Shown in pieces: positions 41,509 through 49,183 of a DNA stretch of 64,000 nt. The notes below the pieces were generated by a model, which was not told where the DNA came from, did not search any database, and saw only the letters and a program-made list of their open reading frames with translations. This stretch comes from Cellulomonas humilata (lineage in GTDB: Bacteria > Actinomycetota > Actinomycetes > Actinomycetales > Cellulomonadaceae), in assembly GCF_030814415.1 (NCBI RefSeq), contig NZ_JAUSVB010000005.1:62001-126000 (forward strand). Reading direction: 5' to 3'. Numbering within the stretch: position 1 is the stretch's first letter; each line of letters opens with the position of its first letter. The position numbers and the translations under genes are program-made.

Positions 41509-43531
41509 TCGTGACGTCCCACGTGGCGCCCTCGTCCTCGCGCACGACGAGGTAGCCGCCGGGCGCCACCGTCACGCCGTCGTCGGTCCGGCCGCCGGCC
41601 ACCAGGTCGACGCCCGGCCCGGCGACGCACGCCGCGTGGTCGCCGTGGTTGAGGACGAACAGGTAGTCGTGCTCGGCACCACGGCGGCGGACCACCTCGA
41701 CGGAGGCCGGGCGGTCGGCCACCACGGGCTCGACCCCCGCGCCGGCCGCGACCTCCTCCAGCAGGGCACGCGTCGCGGCGAGGTCGAGGTGGGTCGAGAG
41801 GTACGTGACGGTCCCCGCGCCGCGGGTCGCCCGGGTCACTGCGGGGTGCCCGTCCAGGTCGCCGCCGCGGTACCGGCGGAGCGGCGTCGCGTCGTCTGGC
41901 TGCACCAGCTCCGACCACACGGTGCCCGTCGAGCCGTCGTCGAGCGTCACCGTCTGGTCCGGGGCCAGCGGCGCGAGGTGCTCGACCCGCAGCCCGACCA
42001 GGTGGCGCAGCCGTCCCGGGTATCCCCCCGTGACCACGTGCAGGTGCTCGTCGGCGATGCCGGTGAAGGGCCAGACCACGACGTGGCCGCCCGCGGAGAC
42101 GAACTGCTCCAGGGAACGGACGGCGGCGTCGTCGAGGGCGAACATGCTCGGCACGAGCAGCACGCGGTAGTCCGACAGGTCGGCGCCGGGGCGGGTGAAG
42201 TCGACCTCCAGGCCCGCGTGCCAGGCCGCACGGTGCGCGGCGCGCACGGCGTCGGAGTAGGTGAGGTGGTCGGACGGGAGGCTGCGGTTCTCCAGCGCCC
42301 ACCAGCCCTCCGCATGCCACCAGACGGCGACGGCGCTGTGGGTCAGGCGGCCGTCGGCCGGCGGGCGGGTCACCTCGGCGATCGAGTCGAGGACCGCGCC
42401 CAGCTCGCACACCGCGCGGAACGTCGCGGAGTCCGCGCCCGCGTGCGGGACCATCGCGCCGTGCCACGCCTCAGAGCCCGCCGCCGACGCCCGCCACTGG
42501 AAGAACAGGGACGACTGCGCGCCGCGCGCCACGTAGCCGAGCGAGTTGCGGATCGCACGCGCCGGGTCCTTGAAGGCGATCCGTCCGTCGGCCGAGATCG
42601 AGCTCATCGACTGCTCCATCAGCAGCCACGGCCCGCCGTCCGCCCACGACCGGGTGAGGTCCGAGCCGTAGGCGACGTGCGCCTCCCCGTCGGAGCCGGT
42701 CGTGTCGAGGTAGTGGTCGACGGACGGCACGTCGAGCTCGGCGGACCAGCTCCACTGCTCGAGGTGGTTCCAGGTGGGGAGCATGAAGTTCGTCGTGATG
42801 GGGACGGACGAGCCGGCGGCGCGGATCTCGCTGCTCTGCTCGCGGTACGCGTCCAGCATCTCGTCGGAGAAGAAGCGCCGGAAGTCGACCGACTGCGTCG
42901 GGTTGTGCAGGTACTGGGTCGCCCGCGGCGGGACGACCTGCTCCCACGACTCGTAGTGCTGGCTCCAGAACGTGGTCCACCACGCCGCGTTGAGGGCGTC
43001 GAGCGTCCCGTACCTGTCCTCCAGCCAGACCCGGAACGCGGCCGCGACGTGGTCGCACCAGCAGTAGGTGCCGTACTCGTTGTGGACGTGCCACGCGCGC
43101 AGTGCCGGGTGGTCCCCGTAGCGCTCGGCCAGGACGCGCGCGATCGACCGCGACGCCTCGCGGTACGCCGGGGCGCAGACGCAGTAGGTGTCACGGCTGC
43201 CGTGCCACAGCCGGGTGCCGTCGGCGAGGACCGGCAGGGCGTCCGGGTGCGCGGCCGTGAACCACGGCGGCGGCGAGGCAGTCGGCGTGGCGAGGACGAC
43301 CCCGATGCCCCCGGCGTGGAGCAGCTCGATGACGTCGTCGAGCCAGCCGAGCTCGTACCGGCCCTCCTCGGGCTCGAGCAGGGCCCAGGAGAAGACGCCG
43401 ATGGTCGCCGTGTTGACGCCGGCGCGCTGCATGAGCTCGACGTCTCGCGCCCAGACCTCGCGCGGCCACTGCTCGGGGTTGTAGTCGCCGCCGAACCAGA
43501 ACCGGTCGGGGGCGAAGGGCGTGCGGGTCAT
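41501..43531 (-). CDS. GH42 beta-galactosidase
   Basis: 676 residues, the usual GH42 length. GGDYNPEQWP starts the barrel; acid/base Glu is in WHVHNEYGTYC (about residue 150) and nucleophile Glu in LLMEQSMSS (about 310). The metal-site Cys pattern (CVCAP, CWC) is present, followed by the trimerisation and C-terminal beta domains. No signal, so cytoplasmic. It removes terminal beta-galactose, or related residues such as alpha-L-arabinopyranose, from imported oligosaccharides. ATG 43531. It is the last gene of the second LacI-controlled operon, 25 bp after the aldo/keto reductase stop. Confidence 0.93.
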   Translation of the reverse strand: MTRTPFAPDRFWFGGDYNPEQWPREVWARDVELMQRAGVNTATIGVFSWALLEPEEGRYELGWLDDVIELLHAGGIGVVLATPTASPPPWFTAAHPDALPVLADGTRLWHGSRDTYCVCAPAYREASRSIARVLAERYGDHPALRAWHVHNEYGTYCWCDHVAAAFRVWLEDRYGTLDALNAAWWTTFWSQHYESWEQVVPPRATQYLHNPTQSVDFRRFFSDEMLDAYREQSSEIRAAGSSVPITTNFMLPTWNHLEQWSWSAELDVPSVDHYLDTTGSDGEAHVAYGSDLTRSWADGGPWLLMEQSMSSISADGRIAFKDPARAIRNSLGYVARGAQSSLFFQWRASAAGSEAWHGAMVPHAGADSATFRAVCELGAVLDSIAEVTRPPADGRLTHSAVAVWWHAEGWWALENRSLPSDHLTYSDAVRAAHRAAWHAGLEVDFTRPGADLSDYRVLLVPSMFALDDAAVRSLEQFVSAGGHVVVWPFTGIADEHLHVVTGGYPGRLRHLVGLRVEHLAPLAPDQTVTLDDGSTGTVWSELVQPDDATPLRRYRGGDLDGHPAVTRATRGAGTVTYLSTHLDLAATRALLEEVAAGAGVEPVVADRPASVEVVRRRGAEHDYLFVLNHGDHAACVAGPGVDLVAGGRTDDGVTVAPGGYLVVREDEGATWDVTTG

Positions 43532-43556
43532 CGGGTCTCCTGGTGGTGCGAGAGCG

Positions 43557-44507
43557 TCATCGACCGTCGGGACCGAGCCACACGCGCTGGTCGGGGACCA
43601 GCGTCGCGAGCTCGTCCCACAGGTCGGCGGGGACGGGGTGCCGCGCCCAGGCGAGCGCGTCGTGGATCTGCTGCGGCCTGGTCGCACCGACGATCGTCGA
43701 GGCGACCCGCGGGTCGCGCGTGGACAGCTGGAGGGCCGCGGCGGCCACGGGGACCCCGTGCCGGGCGCAGGCATGGCCGATCGCGGAACGCGCGTCGACG
43801 TGCTCCGGGGTCGCCGGGCGGTACGCGTACGTGAGCGCGACGCCCGGCTCCGGCTCGCGGGCGAGGATGCCGCCCCCGTAGGGCGCGGCGTTGAAGACCG
43901 CCACCCCGTGCTCGACCGCCGCATCGAGCAGCGCGTCGGCGGACCGGTCCAGCAGGGTGAGCCTGTTGTGCGTCACGGCGGCGTCGAACACCCCGAGGCG
44001 CACGAAGCGCTCCATCATCGCGGCGGGTCCGCCGGCGACGCCGACGAGCCCGACGACGCCCTCGTCCCGGAGCGCGAGCAGCGCCTCGAGCGGGCCGCCG
44101 GGAGCGGTCGCGGCGGCGAAGGAGATGCGTTCCGGGTCGTGCAGGTGGACCAGCGGCAGGTGGTCGACCTCGAGCCGGGCGAGGCTCTCCTCGACGGAGC
44201 GGCGGACGCGGTCGCCCGAGAAGTCGTCGTCACCGGGAGCCGGGTCGACCTTGGTGATCACGAGGTGGCCAGCCGGGACGCCGCCCAGGGTGCGCAGCAC
44301 GGCGCCGATCCGCTCCTCCGAGCGGCCGTAGTCGTTGCCGGTGTCGAGCGCGGGCAGAGGACCGGTGAGGGCCGCGGTGATCGTGGCCCGCGCGGTGCGG
44401 TCGTCGACGCTTGGGCTGCCCAGCGCGGAGGCACCCACCGTGAGCACGCCGACCTCCACGCCGGGGGCGATCACCCTGCGTTCGGCCGGGTCGGGTGACC
44501 CGGTCAT
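43557..44507 (-). CDS. Aldo/keto reductase, D-threo-aldose/L-fucose dehydrogenase type
   Basis: 316 residues. AKR tetrad: Asp and Tyr in LDTGNDYGRSEERIG, Lys in VITKVD, His in LVHLHDPE. The VVGLVGVAGG and FNAAPYGGGILA regions match the D-threo-aldose 1-dehydrogenase group, which oxidises L-fucose, L-galactose or D-arabinose to lactones with NAD(P)+. That sub-type is from remembered family pattern. ATG 44507 overlaps the permease stop (ATGA), so it is coupled to the importer, suggesting that the free sugar arises from the imported oligosaccharide. Confidence 0.75.
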   Translation of the reverse strand: MTGSPDPAERRVIAPGVEVGVLTVGASALGSPSVDDRTARATITAALTGPLPALDTGNDYGRSEERIGAVLRTLGGVPAGHLVITKVDPAPGDDDFSGDRVRRSVEESLARLEVDHLPLVHLHDPERISFAAATAPGGPLEALLALRDEGVVGLVGVAGGPAAMMERFVRLGVFDAAVTHNRLTLLDRSADALLDAAVEHGVAVFNAAPYGGGILAREPEPGVALTYAYRPATPEHVDARSAIGHACARHGVPVAAAALQLSTRDPRVASTIVGATRPQQIHDALAWARHPVPADLWDELATLVPDQRVWLGPDGR

Positions 44508-45373
44508 CCCTTGAGCCCACCGCTGATCAGGTCGAGCCGCCAGAACCGCTGCAGGAAGAGCAGGAGGGCGACGAGCGGGATGATCGAGACGGCTGCGCCG
44601 ATGATGGCGATGCTGTAGAGCGCCGGCTCGCCCGAGCCCTTGGACAGCAGCGTGTACAGGCCGACCGTGATCGGGTACTTGTTCTGGTCGGACAGCATGA
44701 TGAACGGAAGCAGGAAGTTGTTCCAGATGCCGACGAACTGCAGCATGAAGACGGTCACCATGCCCGGCAGCATCATGGGGATCCCGATGTTGGTGAAGAT
44801 CCGCGCCTCGCCGGCGCCGTCGAGCCGGGCGGCCTCGATGGTCTCGACCGGTACGGCCGCGGTGGCGAACACGCGGCAGAGGTAGATGCCGAACGGCGAG
44901 ACGATCATCGGCAGCAGCACCGACGCGTACGACCCGGCGAAGCCGAGCTTCGACATCAGCAGGTACTGCGGGATCGCCAGCGTGATGCCGGGGATCAGGA
45001 CGCCCGCCAGGATCGCGTAGAACACCAGGTTGCGGCCGCGGAACTGGTACTTGGCCAGGCCGTAGCCCGCCATCGCGGACACGATGACCGACAGGACGGA
45101 CCCCACGCCGGCGTACAGCAGGCTGTTCAGGGCCCAGCTGCCGTACTGGCCGCCGCCGTACGCGAACAGGTCCGTCAGGTTGTCCAGCAGGCCGCTGCCG
45201 GGCGCGAACGTGAACGTGGTGAACAGCTCGGAGCGCGACTTGGTGGACGCGACGATGACCCACGCCACGGGCACGAGGCAGTAGATGGCGCCGACCAGGA
45301 TGACGGCGGTCGGCAGCGCCTTGGACAGGAACGGGGTGCGCACGGTGTCGTGCGCGAGGGTGGGCTGGGACAT
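44504..45373 (-). CDS. Carbohydrate ABC transporter permease, MalG type
   Basis: 289 residues, six spans with EAA loop EAARLDGAGEARIFTNIGIPMM. Second permease of the importer with the upstream 318-residue permease. Start ATG 45373 overlaps the previous stop by one base (TGATG). The stop overlaps the aldo/keto reductase start. The ATPase must be supplied elsewhere. Confidence 0.93.
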   Translation of the reverse strand: MSQPTLAHDTVRTPFLSKALPTAVILVGAIYCLVPVAWVIVASTKSRSELFTTFTFAPGSGLLDNLTDLFAYGGGQYGSWALNSLLYAGVGSVLSVIVSAMAGYGLAKYQFRGRNLVFYAILAGVLIPGITLAIPQYLLMSKLGFAGSYASVLLPMIVSPFGIYLCRVFATAAVPVETIEAARLDGAGEARIFTNIGIPMMLPGMVTVFMLQFVGIWNNFLLPFIMLSDQNKYPITVGLYTLLSKGSGEPALYSIAIIGAAVSIIPLVALLLFLQRFWRLDLISGGLKG

Positions 45374-46329
45374 CAGCTCTCTCCGAAGGCGCGCTTCTGC
45401 GTCAGCCGCAGGAGGATCACGGACAGGGCGACGGTGCACACCGCGAGGAAGACCGAACCCGCAGCCGCGCGCGGCAGGTCGTCGCGCACGAACGCGTCGC
45501 GGTAGATCGTCATGAGCGGCACCCAGGTCTGGGAGATCGCGCTCGTCATGGGCCGCAGCGTCGTGGGCTCGCCGTAGACCTGGAGCGTGCCGATGAGCGC
45601 GAAGAGGCCGGTGAGCACCAGCGCCGGCGTCACCAGGGGCACCTTGACCCGCCACGCGATCTGCCACTCGTTGGCGCCGTCGATGCGGGCTGCGTCGTAC
45701 AGCTCGGACGGGATGCCGCGCAGGGAGGTGTAGATGATGATCATGTTGAACCCGACGCCGCCCCAGATCGCGATGTTGGCGATCGAGCCGAAGATCTCGG
45801 GGTTCTCCAGGAAGGGGATGGTCCCCCAGCCCAGCTGCTCCGTCACGTACGAGAACGGGCTGGTCAGCGGCAGGTACATGAAGCCCCACATGAGCGTCGC
45901 GACGACGCCCGGGACTGCGTACGGGATGAAGATGGCCGTCCGGGAGAACCGCTTGGCCCGGGTGGCCCCGAGGTCGAGCAGCAGCGCGAACACGAGCGCG
46001 AGCCCGAGGGTGAGCGGCACGGCGATCGCGCCGTAGATGGCGAGCCGGCCGAATCCCGCCAGGAAGTCGCGGTCGGTGATCGCCGAGACGTAGTTCCCGA
46101 GGCCGATGAACACCTCCTGCCGCTTGCCGAAGGCGCCGCCCTCGACCAGCCGCAGACCGCGGAAGCTGAGGTAGACCGAGTAGAGCATCGGCACGAGCAG
46201 GAACGCGAGGTACAGCACGACCGCCGGCGCGACGAACACGTAGGGGGCGATCGGCGAGCGCCGTCGGGTGGTCGTCCTGGGGGTGCTGCCGGTCGACGTG
46301 GTCGTCGGCATGGTCGTCGTGGTTGTCAT
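45373..46329 (-). CDS. Carbohydrate ABC transporter permease, MalF type
   Basis: 318 residues. A Thr-rich unstructured N-terminus ([17 protein letters not shown]) precedes about six spans and an EAA loop ([20 protein letters not shown]). CUT1 sugar importer. ATG 46329 is 61 bp after the binding-protein stop, a gap that holds a strong hairpin, so permease levels may be lower than binding-protein levels. Confidence 0.93.
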   Translation of the reverse strand: MTTTTTMPTTTSTGSTPRTTTRRRSPIAPYVFVAPAVVLYLAFLLVPMLYSVYLSFRGLRLVEGGAFGKRQEVFIGLGNYVSAITDRDFLAGFGRLAIYGAIAVPLTLGLALVFALLLDLGATRAKRFSRTAIFIPYAVPGVVATLMWGFMYLPLTSPFSYVTEQLGWGTIPFLENPEIFGSIANIAIWGGVGFNMIIIYTSLRGIPSELYDAARIDGANEWQIAWRVKVPLVTPALVLTGLFALIGTLQVYGEPTTLRPMTSAISQTWVPLMTIYRDAFVRDDLPRAAAGSVFLAVCTVALSVILLRLTQKRAFGES

Positions 46330-46351
46330 GTCCCTCTCCGCCGGCAGGTCC

Positions 46352-46380
46352 GGCCGGGGCGCCCGGTGGACGCCCCGGCC
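46352..46380 (-). terminator. Intra-operon hairpin between binding protein and permease genes
   Basis: GGCCGGGGCG/CGCCCCGGCC, 10-bp perfect arms, 9-base loop. Typical position for a partial terminator or an RNA-stabilising stem that raises binding-protein expression over the permeases. Confidence 0.65.
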
Positions 46381-46390
46381 ATGACCGTCC

Positions 46391-47698
46391 TCATTCGCTG
46401 ACGTCGAACCCGGTGGTCTTCATGTCCTCGACGACGACCTTCTGGGTCTCCGTGAGGGCCTCGCGCAGCGGTGTCCCGTTCTGCACGGCCTTGGCCATGG
46501 CGTCCTGGAACGCCGACTGGGCGACGTTGACGTTCGGGCCCCACGAGATGTTCGGGATCGTGTCCCCGGCGATCGTCGAGGCGAGCTTCCAGAAGTCGGT
46601 CTGCTGCGGCATGAGCAGCGGCGGCGCGGACGTCTCCGCCTTCGTCTGGCCCAGCGTCGAGGCCGGGTACTGGCCAGTCTCGAGCTGGATGGCGGCGCCC
46701 TCGTCGCTGGAGTTGATCCAGGCGGCGAACTCGGCGGCCTGCTCCGGGTGCTTCGAGGAGGTCGTCACGACGACGGCCGAGCCGCCCTGGTAGGCCACCT
46801 CGGTGTCACCGGGGGTCCACTGCGGGAGCGGGGCCATGGCCCACTGGCCGGCCATCCCCTCGGCGACGCCGTAGATGACGCCGGGTGCCCACAGCGCGGA
46901 CGGCCACGACAGCACCTGGCCCGCGTTGACCTCCTGGTTCCACTGCGGGGTGAGCAGGTCCTCGACCTTGATCAGGTCGTTGTCGATGAGGTCCTGCCAG
47001 TAGTCGGCGACCTCCTGCGACGCCTCGTCGTCGATGCCGACGGTCCACTGGTCGCCGTCGACGGACCACCACTGCGCGCCGGCCTGCTGCGCCATGCCGG
47101 CGAAGAAGCCGAACTCCGAGGTGTTGAACGTGGCCAGGTAGGCGTTCGGGTCGGCCGCACGGACCGCCGCCGCCGCGGTCTTGAACTCGGCCCACGTGGT
47201 CGGCACCGGGACGCCCAGCTCGTCGAGCTTGGCCTGGTTGTAGACGAACGCCATCGGGCCCACGTCCTGCGGGACGCCGTAGATCGCGTCGTTGAACGTC
47301 GTGAGGCCCCAGGTCGCGTCCGTGAAGCTCGACTTCAGGTCGTCGTCGACGTACTCCGTGATGTCGGCGGCGACGTCCCCGACGATCATGGCGGGCAGCG
47401 TCTGGTACTCGACGACGGCCACGTCGGGCGCGTTGTCGGCCCGGGTGGCGGTGAGCAGCTTGGCGGAGGAGTCGCTGCCGCCACCGGCGTCGGTGTGCTT
47501 CACCTGGATGTCGGGGTGGGCCTTGTTCCAGGCCTCGACCATGGGGTCCTGCGCCGTGCCCCACGCCCAGTACTCGAGCGTGACGGGTCCGTCGGCGGCG
47601 TCGTCGGTGGAGCCGGAGGAGCCGCCGCCGGAGCAGCCGGCGAGCAGTGCGCCTGCGGCGACCAGGGCGCTGGTGGCGGCGAACACTCTCGAACGCAT
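46391..47698 (-). CDS. Sugar ABC transporter substrate-binding lipoprotein
   Basis: 435 residues. Lipobox LAGC (Cys about residue 22) after a short signal, then a Ser/Gly linker and the family 1 binding fold: [40 protein letters not shown]. First gene of the operon to the GH42 gene. ATG 47698 with AAGGAGATGTGAAAC upstream, a good ribosome binding site. Expression should be set by the LacI operators at 47754-47910. The ligand is likely a plant-wall oligosaccharide; nothing in the protein itself reveals which. Confidence 0.93.
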   Translation of the reverse strand: MRSRVFAATSALVAAGALLAGCSGGGSSGSTDDAADGPVTLEYWAWGTAQDPMVEAWNKAHPDIQVKHTDAGGGSDSSAKLLTATRADNAPDVAVVEYQTLPAMIVGDVAADITEYVDDDLKSSFTDATWGLTTFNDAIYGVPQDVGPMAFVYNQAKLDELGVPVPTTWAEFKTAAAAVRAADPNAYLATFNTSEFGFFAGMAQQAGAQWWSVDGDQWTVGIDDEASQEVADYWQDLIDNDLIKVEDLLTPQWNQEVNAGQVLSWPSALWAPGVIYGVAEGMAGQWAMAPLPQWTPGDTEVAYQGGSAVVVTTSSKHPEQAAEFAAWINSSDEGAAIQLETGQYPASTLGQTKAETSAPPLLMPQQTDFWKLASTIAGDTIPNISWGPNVNVAQSAFQDAMAKAVQNGTPLREALTETQKVVVEDMKTTGFDVSE

Positions 47699-47753
47699 GT
47701 TTCACATCTCCTTTGACGTGGTGCTGGTACCGGGATCGGGGGACCCCGCGAAG

Positions 47754-47765
47754 CGAAGCGCTTCG
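47754..47765. promoter_or_regulatory. LacI operator 1 (downstream of transcription start)
   Basis: CGAAGCGCTTCG, a perfect 12-bp palindrome centred on CG. It lies 56 bp before the binding-protein start and about 10-20 bp after the predicted transcription start, a road-block position. Confidence 0.8.
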
Positions 47766-47781
47766 ATGACTGATGCGCGCC

Positions 47782-47811
47782 ATCGTGTGCCTCGTGCCGG
47801 CGAAATGTCAA
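47782..47811 (-). promoter_or_regulatory. Predicted promoter of the sugar-import operon
   Basis: -35 TTGACA (47806-47811, perfect consensus), 18-bp spacer, -10 CACGAT (47782-47787). Predicted start near 47775, between operators 1 and 2. Confidence 0.5.
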
Positions 47812-47872
47812 CACGTGCGGGGAATTGTTTCGGGCCGTGGACTCCGTAGCGCCCTGCCGAGGGAGAGTGATT

Positions 47873-47886
47873 TCGAAGCGCTTCGA
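47873..47886. promoter_or_regulatory. LacI operator 2
   Basis: TCGAAGCGCTTCGA, perfect 14-bp palindrome. Its centre is 120 bp from operator 1. Confidence 0.85.
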
Positions 47887-47896
47887 CGTAGAGAAT

Positions 47897-47910
47897 TCGA
47901 AGCGCTTCGA
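47897..47910. promoter_or_regulatory. LacI operator 3
   Basis: TCGAAGCGCTTCGA, identical to operator 2, centres 24 bp apart and 144 bp from operator 1. Both flanks share TTCGAAGCGCTTCGACG. Confidence 0.85.
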
Positions 47911-47947
47911 CGGGCGCGCGTCGGCTCGGGGACCGCGAAGGTGGAGG

Positions 47948-48949
47948 TCAGCGAGGCGGCGCGACGCTGCCGTGCGGCGTGAGCCTCGGGGCGACGAGCC
48001 GGGTCTCGCCGGGGCTCTCCTGGCGCACGCGGGCCATCGCCATCTGCACGGCGATCGCGCCGATGTCGTGGCCCGGCACGGTGATCGAGTCGACCGGGCG
48101 CCGCAGGCCCTCGGCGATGTTGGCGGCGTTGATGGCGACCACCGACATGCCGGTCGGGACCGGCCGACCCGCGCGGTCCAGCGCGTCCACCACGCCGGCC
48201 AGCGCAGCCTCGTTGTGCACCACCAGGCCGGTGACGTCGGGGTCCTCCGCGAGGAGCTGGTCGAGCGCGTCGACACCGCCCGCGTAGGTCGGCTCGCACG
48301 GCATGACGTGCACCTCGAGCCCGCTCCGGGCGGCCTGCTCGACGACCCCGTCGCGCATGCGGACCGCGTAGTTGGCTCTCCGTTCGAACCGCTCCCGGGA
48401 CGCCCCGATGAGCGCAACACGCCGGTGACCTGCGTCGATGAGCGTCCGGGTGGCCAGCCGGCCCGCGGCGGCGAAGTCGAGGTCGACGCACGCGAGGCCT
48501 GAGGTGTCCTCGGGTACGCCGATCAGCACCGCAGGCTGGTCCAGGGCGCGCAGCGCCGGGAGGCGGGGGTCGTCGGACTCGACATCCATGACGATGACGG
48601 CGTCCGCCAGCGACCGCGCGGCCACCCGGTCTATCTCCTGGATGTCCTCCTGCGTGAGCAGCAGGACGTCGTGGTCGAACGCCCGGGCCGCGGTGACCAC
48701 GCCGGCGACGAACTCCATGATGATCGCGACGTTGATCCCCGGCCGGAACGGCACCATCAGCGCGATGACGTTGCTCCGCGACGACGCGAGGGCCTGCGCC
48801 CCGGCGTGCGGGTGGAACGCGAGGTCGCGGATGGCCCGCTCGACCCGCTCCCGGGTGGGCTGCGAGATCGGGCGCTTGCCGCTGATCACGTAGCTCACGG
48901 TCGACAGGGACACCCCGGCCGCCCGTGCCACATCGCCGATGGTCGCCAT
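47948..48949 (-). CDS. LacI-family transcriptional regulator (import/GH42/GH31 locus)
   Basis: 333 residues. HTH ATIGDVARAAGVSLSTVSYV, hinge helix with LAFHPHAGAQALAS, then a PBP-like effector domain. Starts at ATG 48949. It sits between the importer operon and the divergent GH31 gene, and four copies of CGAAGCGCTTCG lie in the two flanking promoter regions, none elsewhere in the window, so these are most simply its operators. Operator 4 is near its own promoter and allows autoregulation. Effector not known; probably an oligosaccharide or its hydrolysis product. Confidence 0.94.
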   Translation of the reverse strand: MATIGDVARAAGVSLSTVSYVISGKRPISQPTRERVERAIRDLAFHPHAGAQALASSRSNVIALMVPFRPGINVAIIMEFVAGVVTAARAFDHDVLLLTQEDIQEIDRVAARSLADAVIVMDVESDDPRLPALRALDQPAVLIGVPEDTSGLACVDLDFAAAGRLATRTLIDAGHRRVALIGASRERFERRANYAVRMRDGVVEQAARSGLEVHVMPCEPTYAGGVDALDQLLAEDPDVTGLVVHNEAALAGVVDALDRAGRPVPTGMSVVAINAANIAEGLRRPVDSITVPGHDIGAIAVQMAMARVRQESPGETRLVAPRLTPHGSVAPPR

Positions 48950-49091
48950 CGCGCAAGGTTAGCGCCATCTGCGTGTGACGAGAGAAGAATGACGTTCGGC
49001 CGCATTGATCTGCGCATTCGTACGGACGGTCGGCCTTCTGGCGTCGGACGCACTGGGAAGGGCTCGGGCTGTGGCGTAGCCTCCTCGCTAG

Positions 49092-49103
49092 CGAAGCGCT
49101 TCG
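49092..49103. promoter_or_regulatory. LacI operator 4 (lacI/GH31 divergent promoter)
   Basis: CGAAGCGCTTCG followed by ACG, as at the other three sites. It lies 81 bp before the GH31 start and 143 bp from the lacI start, so it can control both. Confidence 0.8.
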
Positions 49104-49183
49104 ACGATGCGCGCCCGCGCCGGTTCGCCCCCCGACGGGGCGGTCCCCAGCGGAGACCGATCCTTAGGACCGAGAGGACGACG

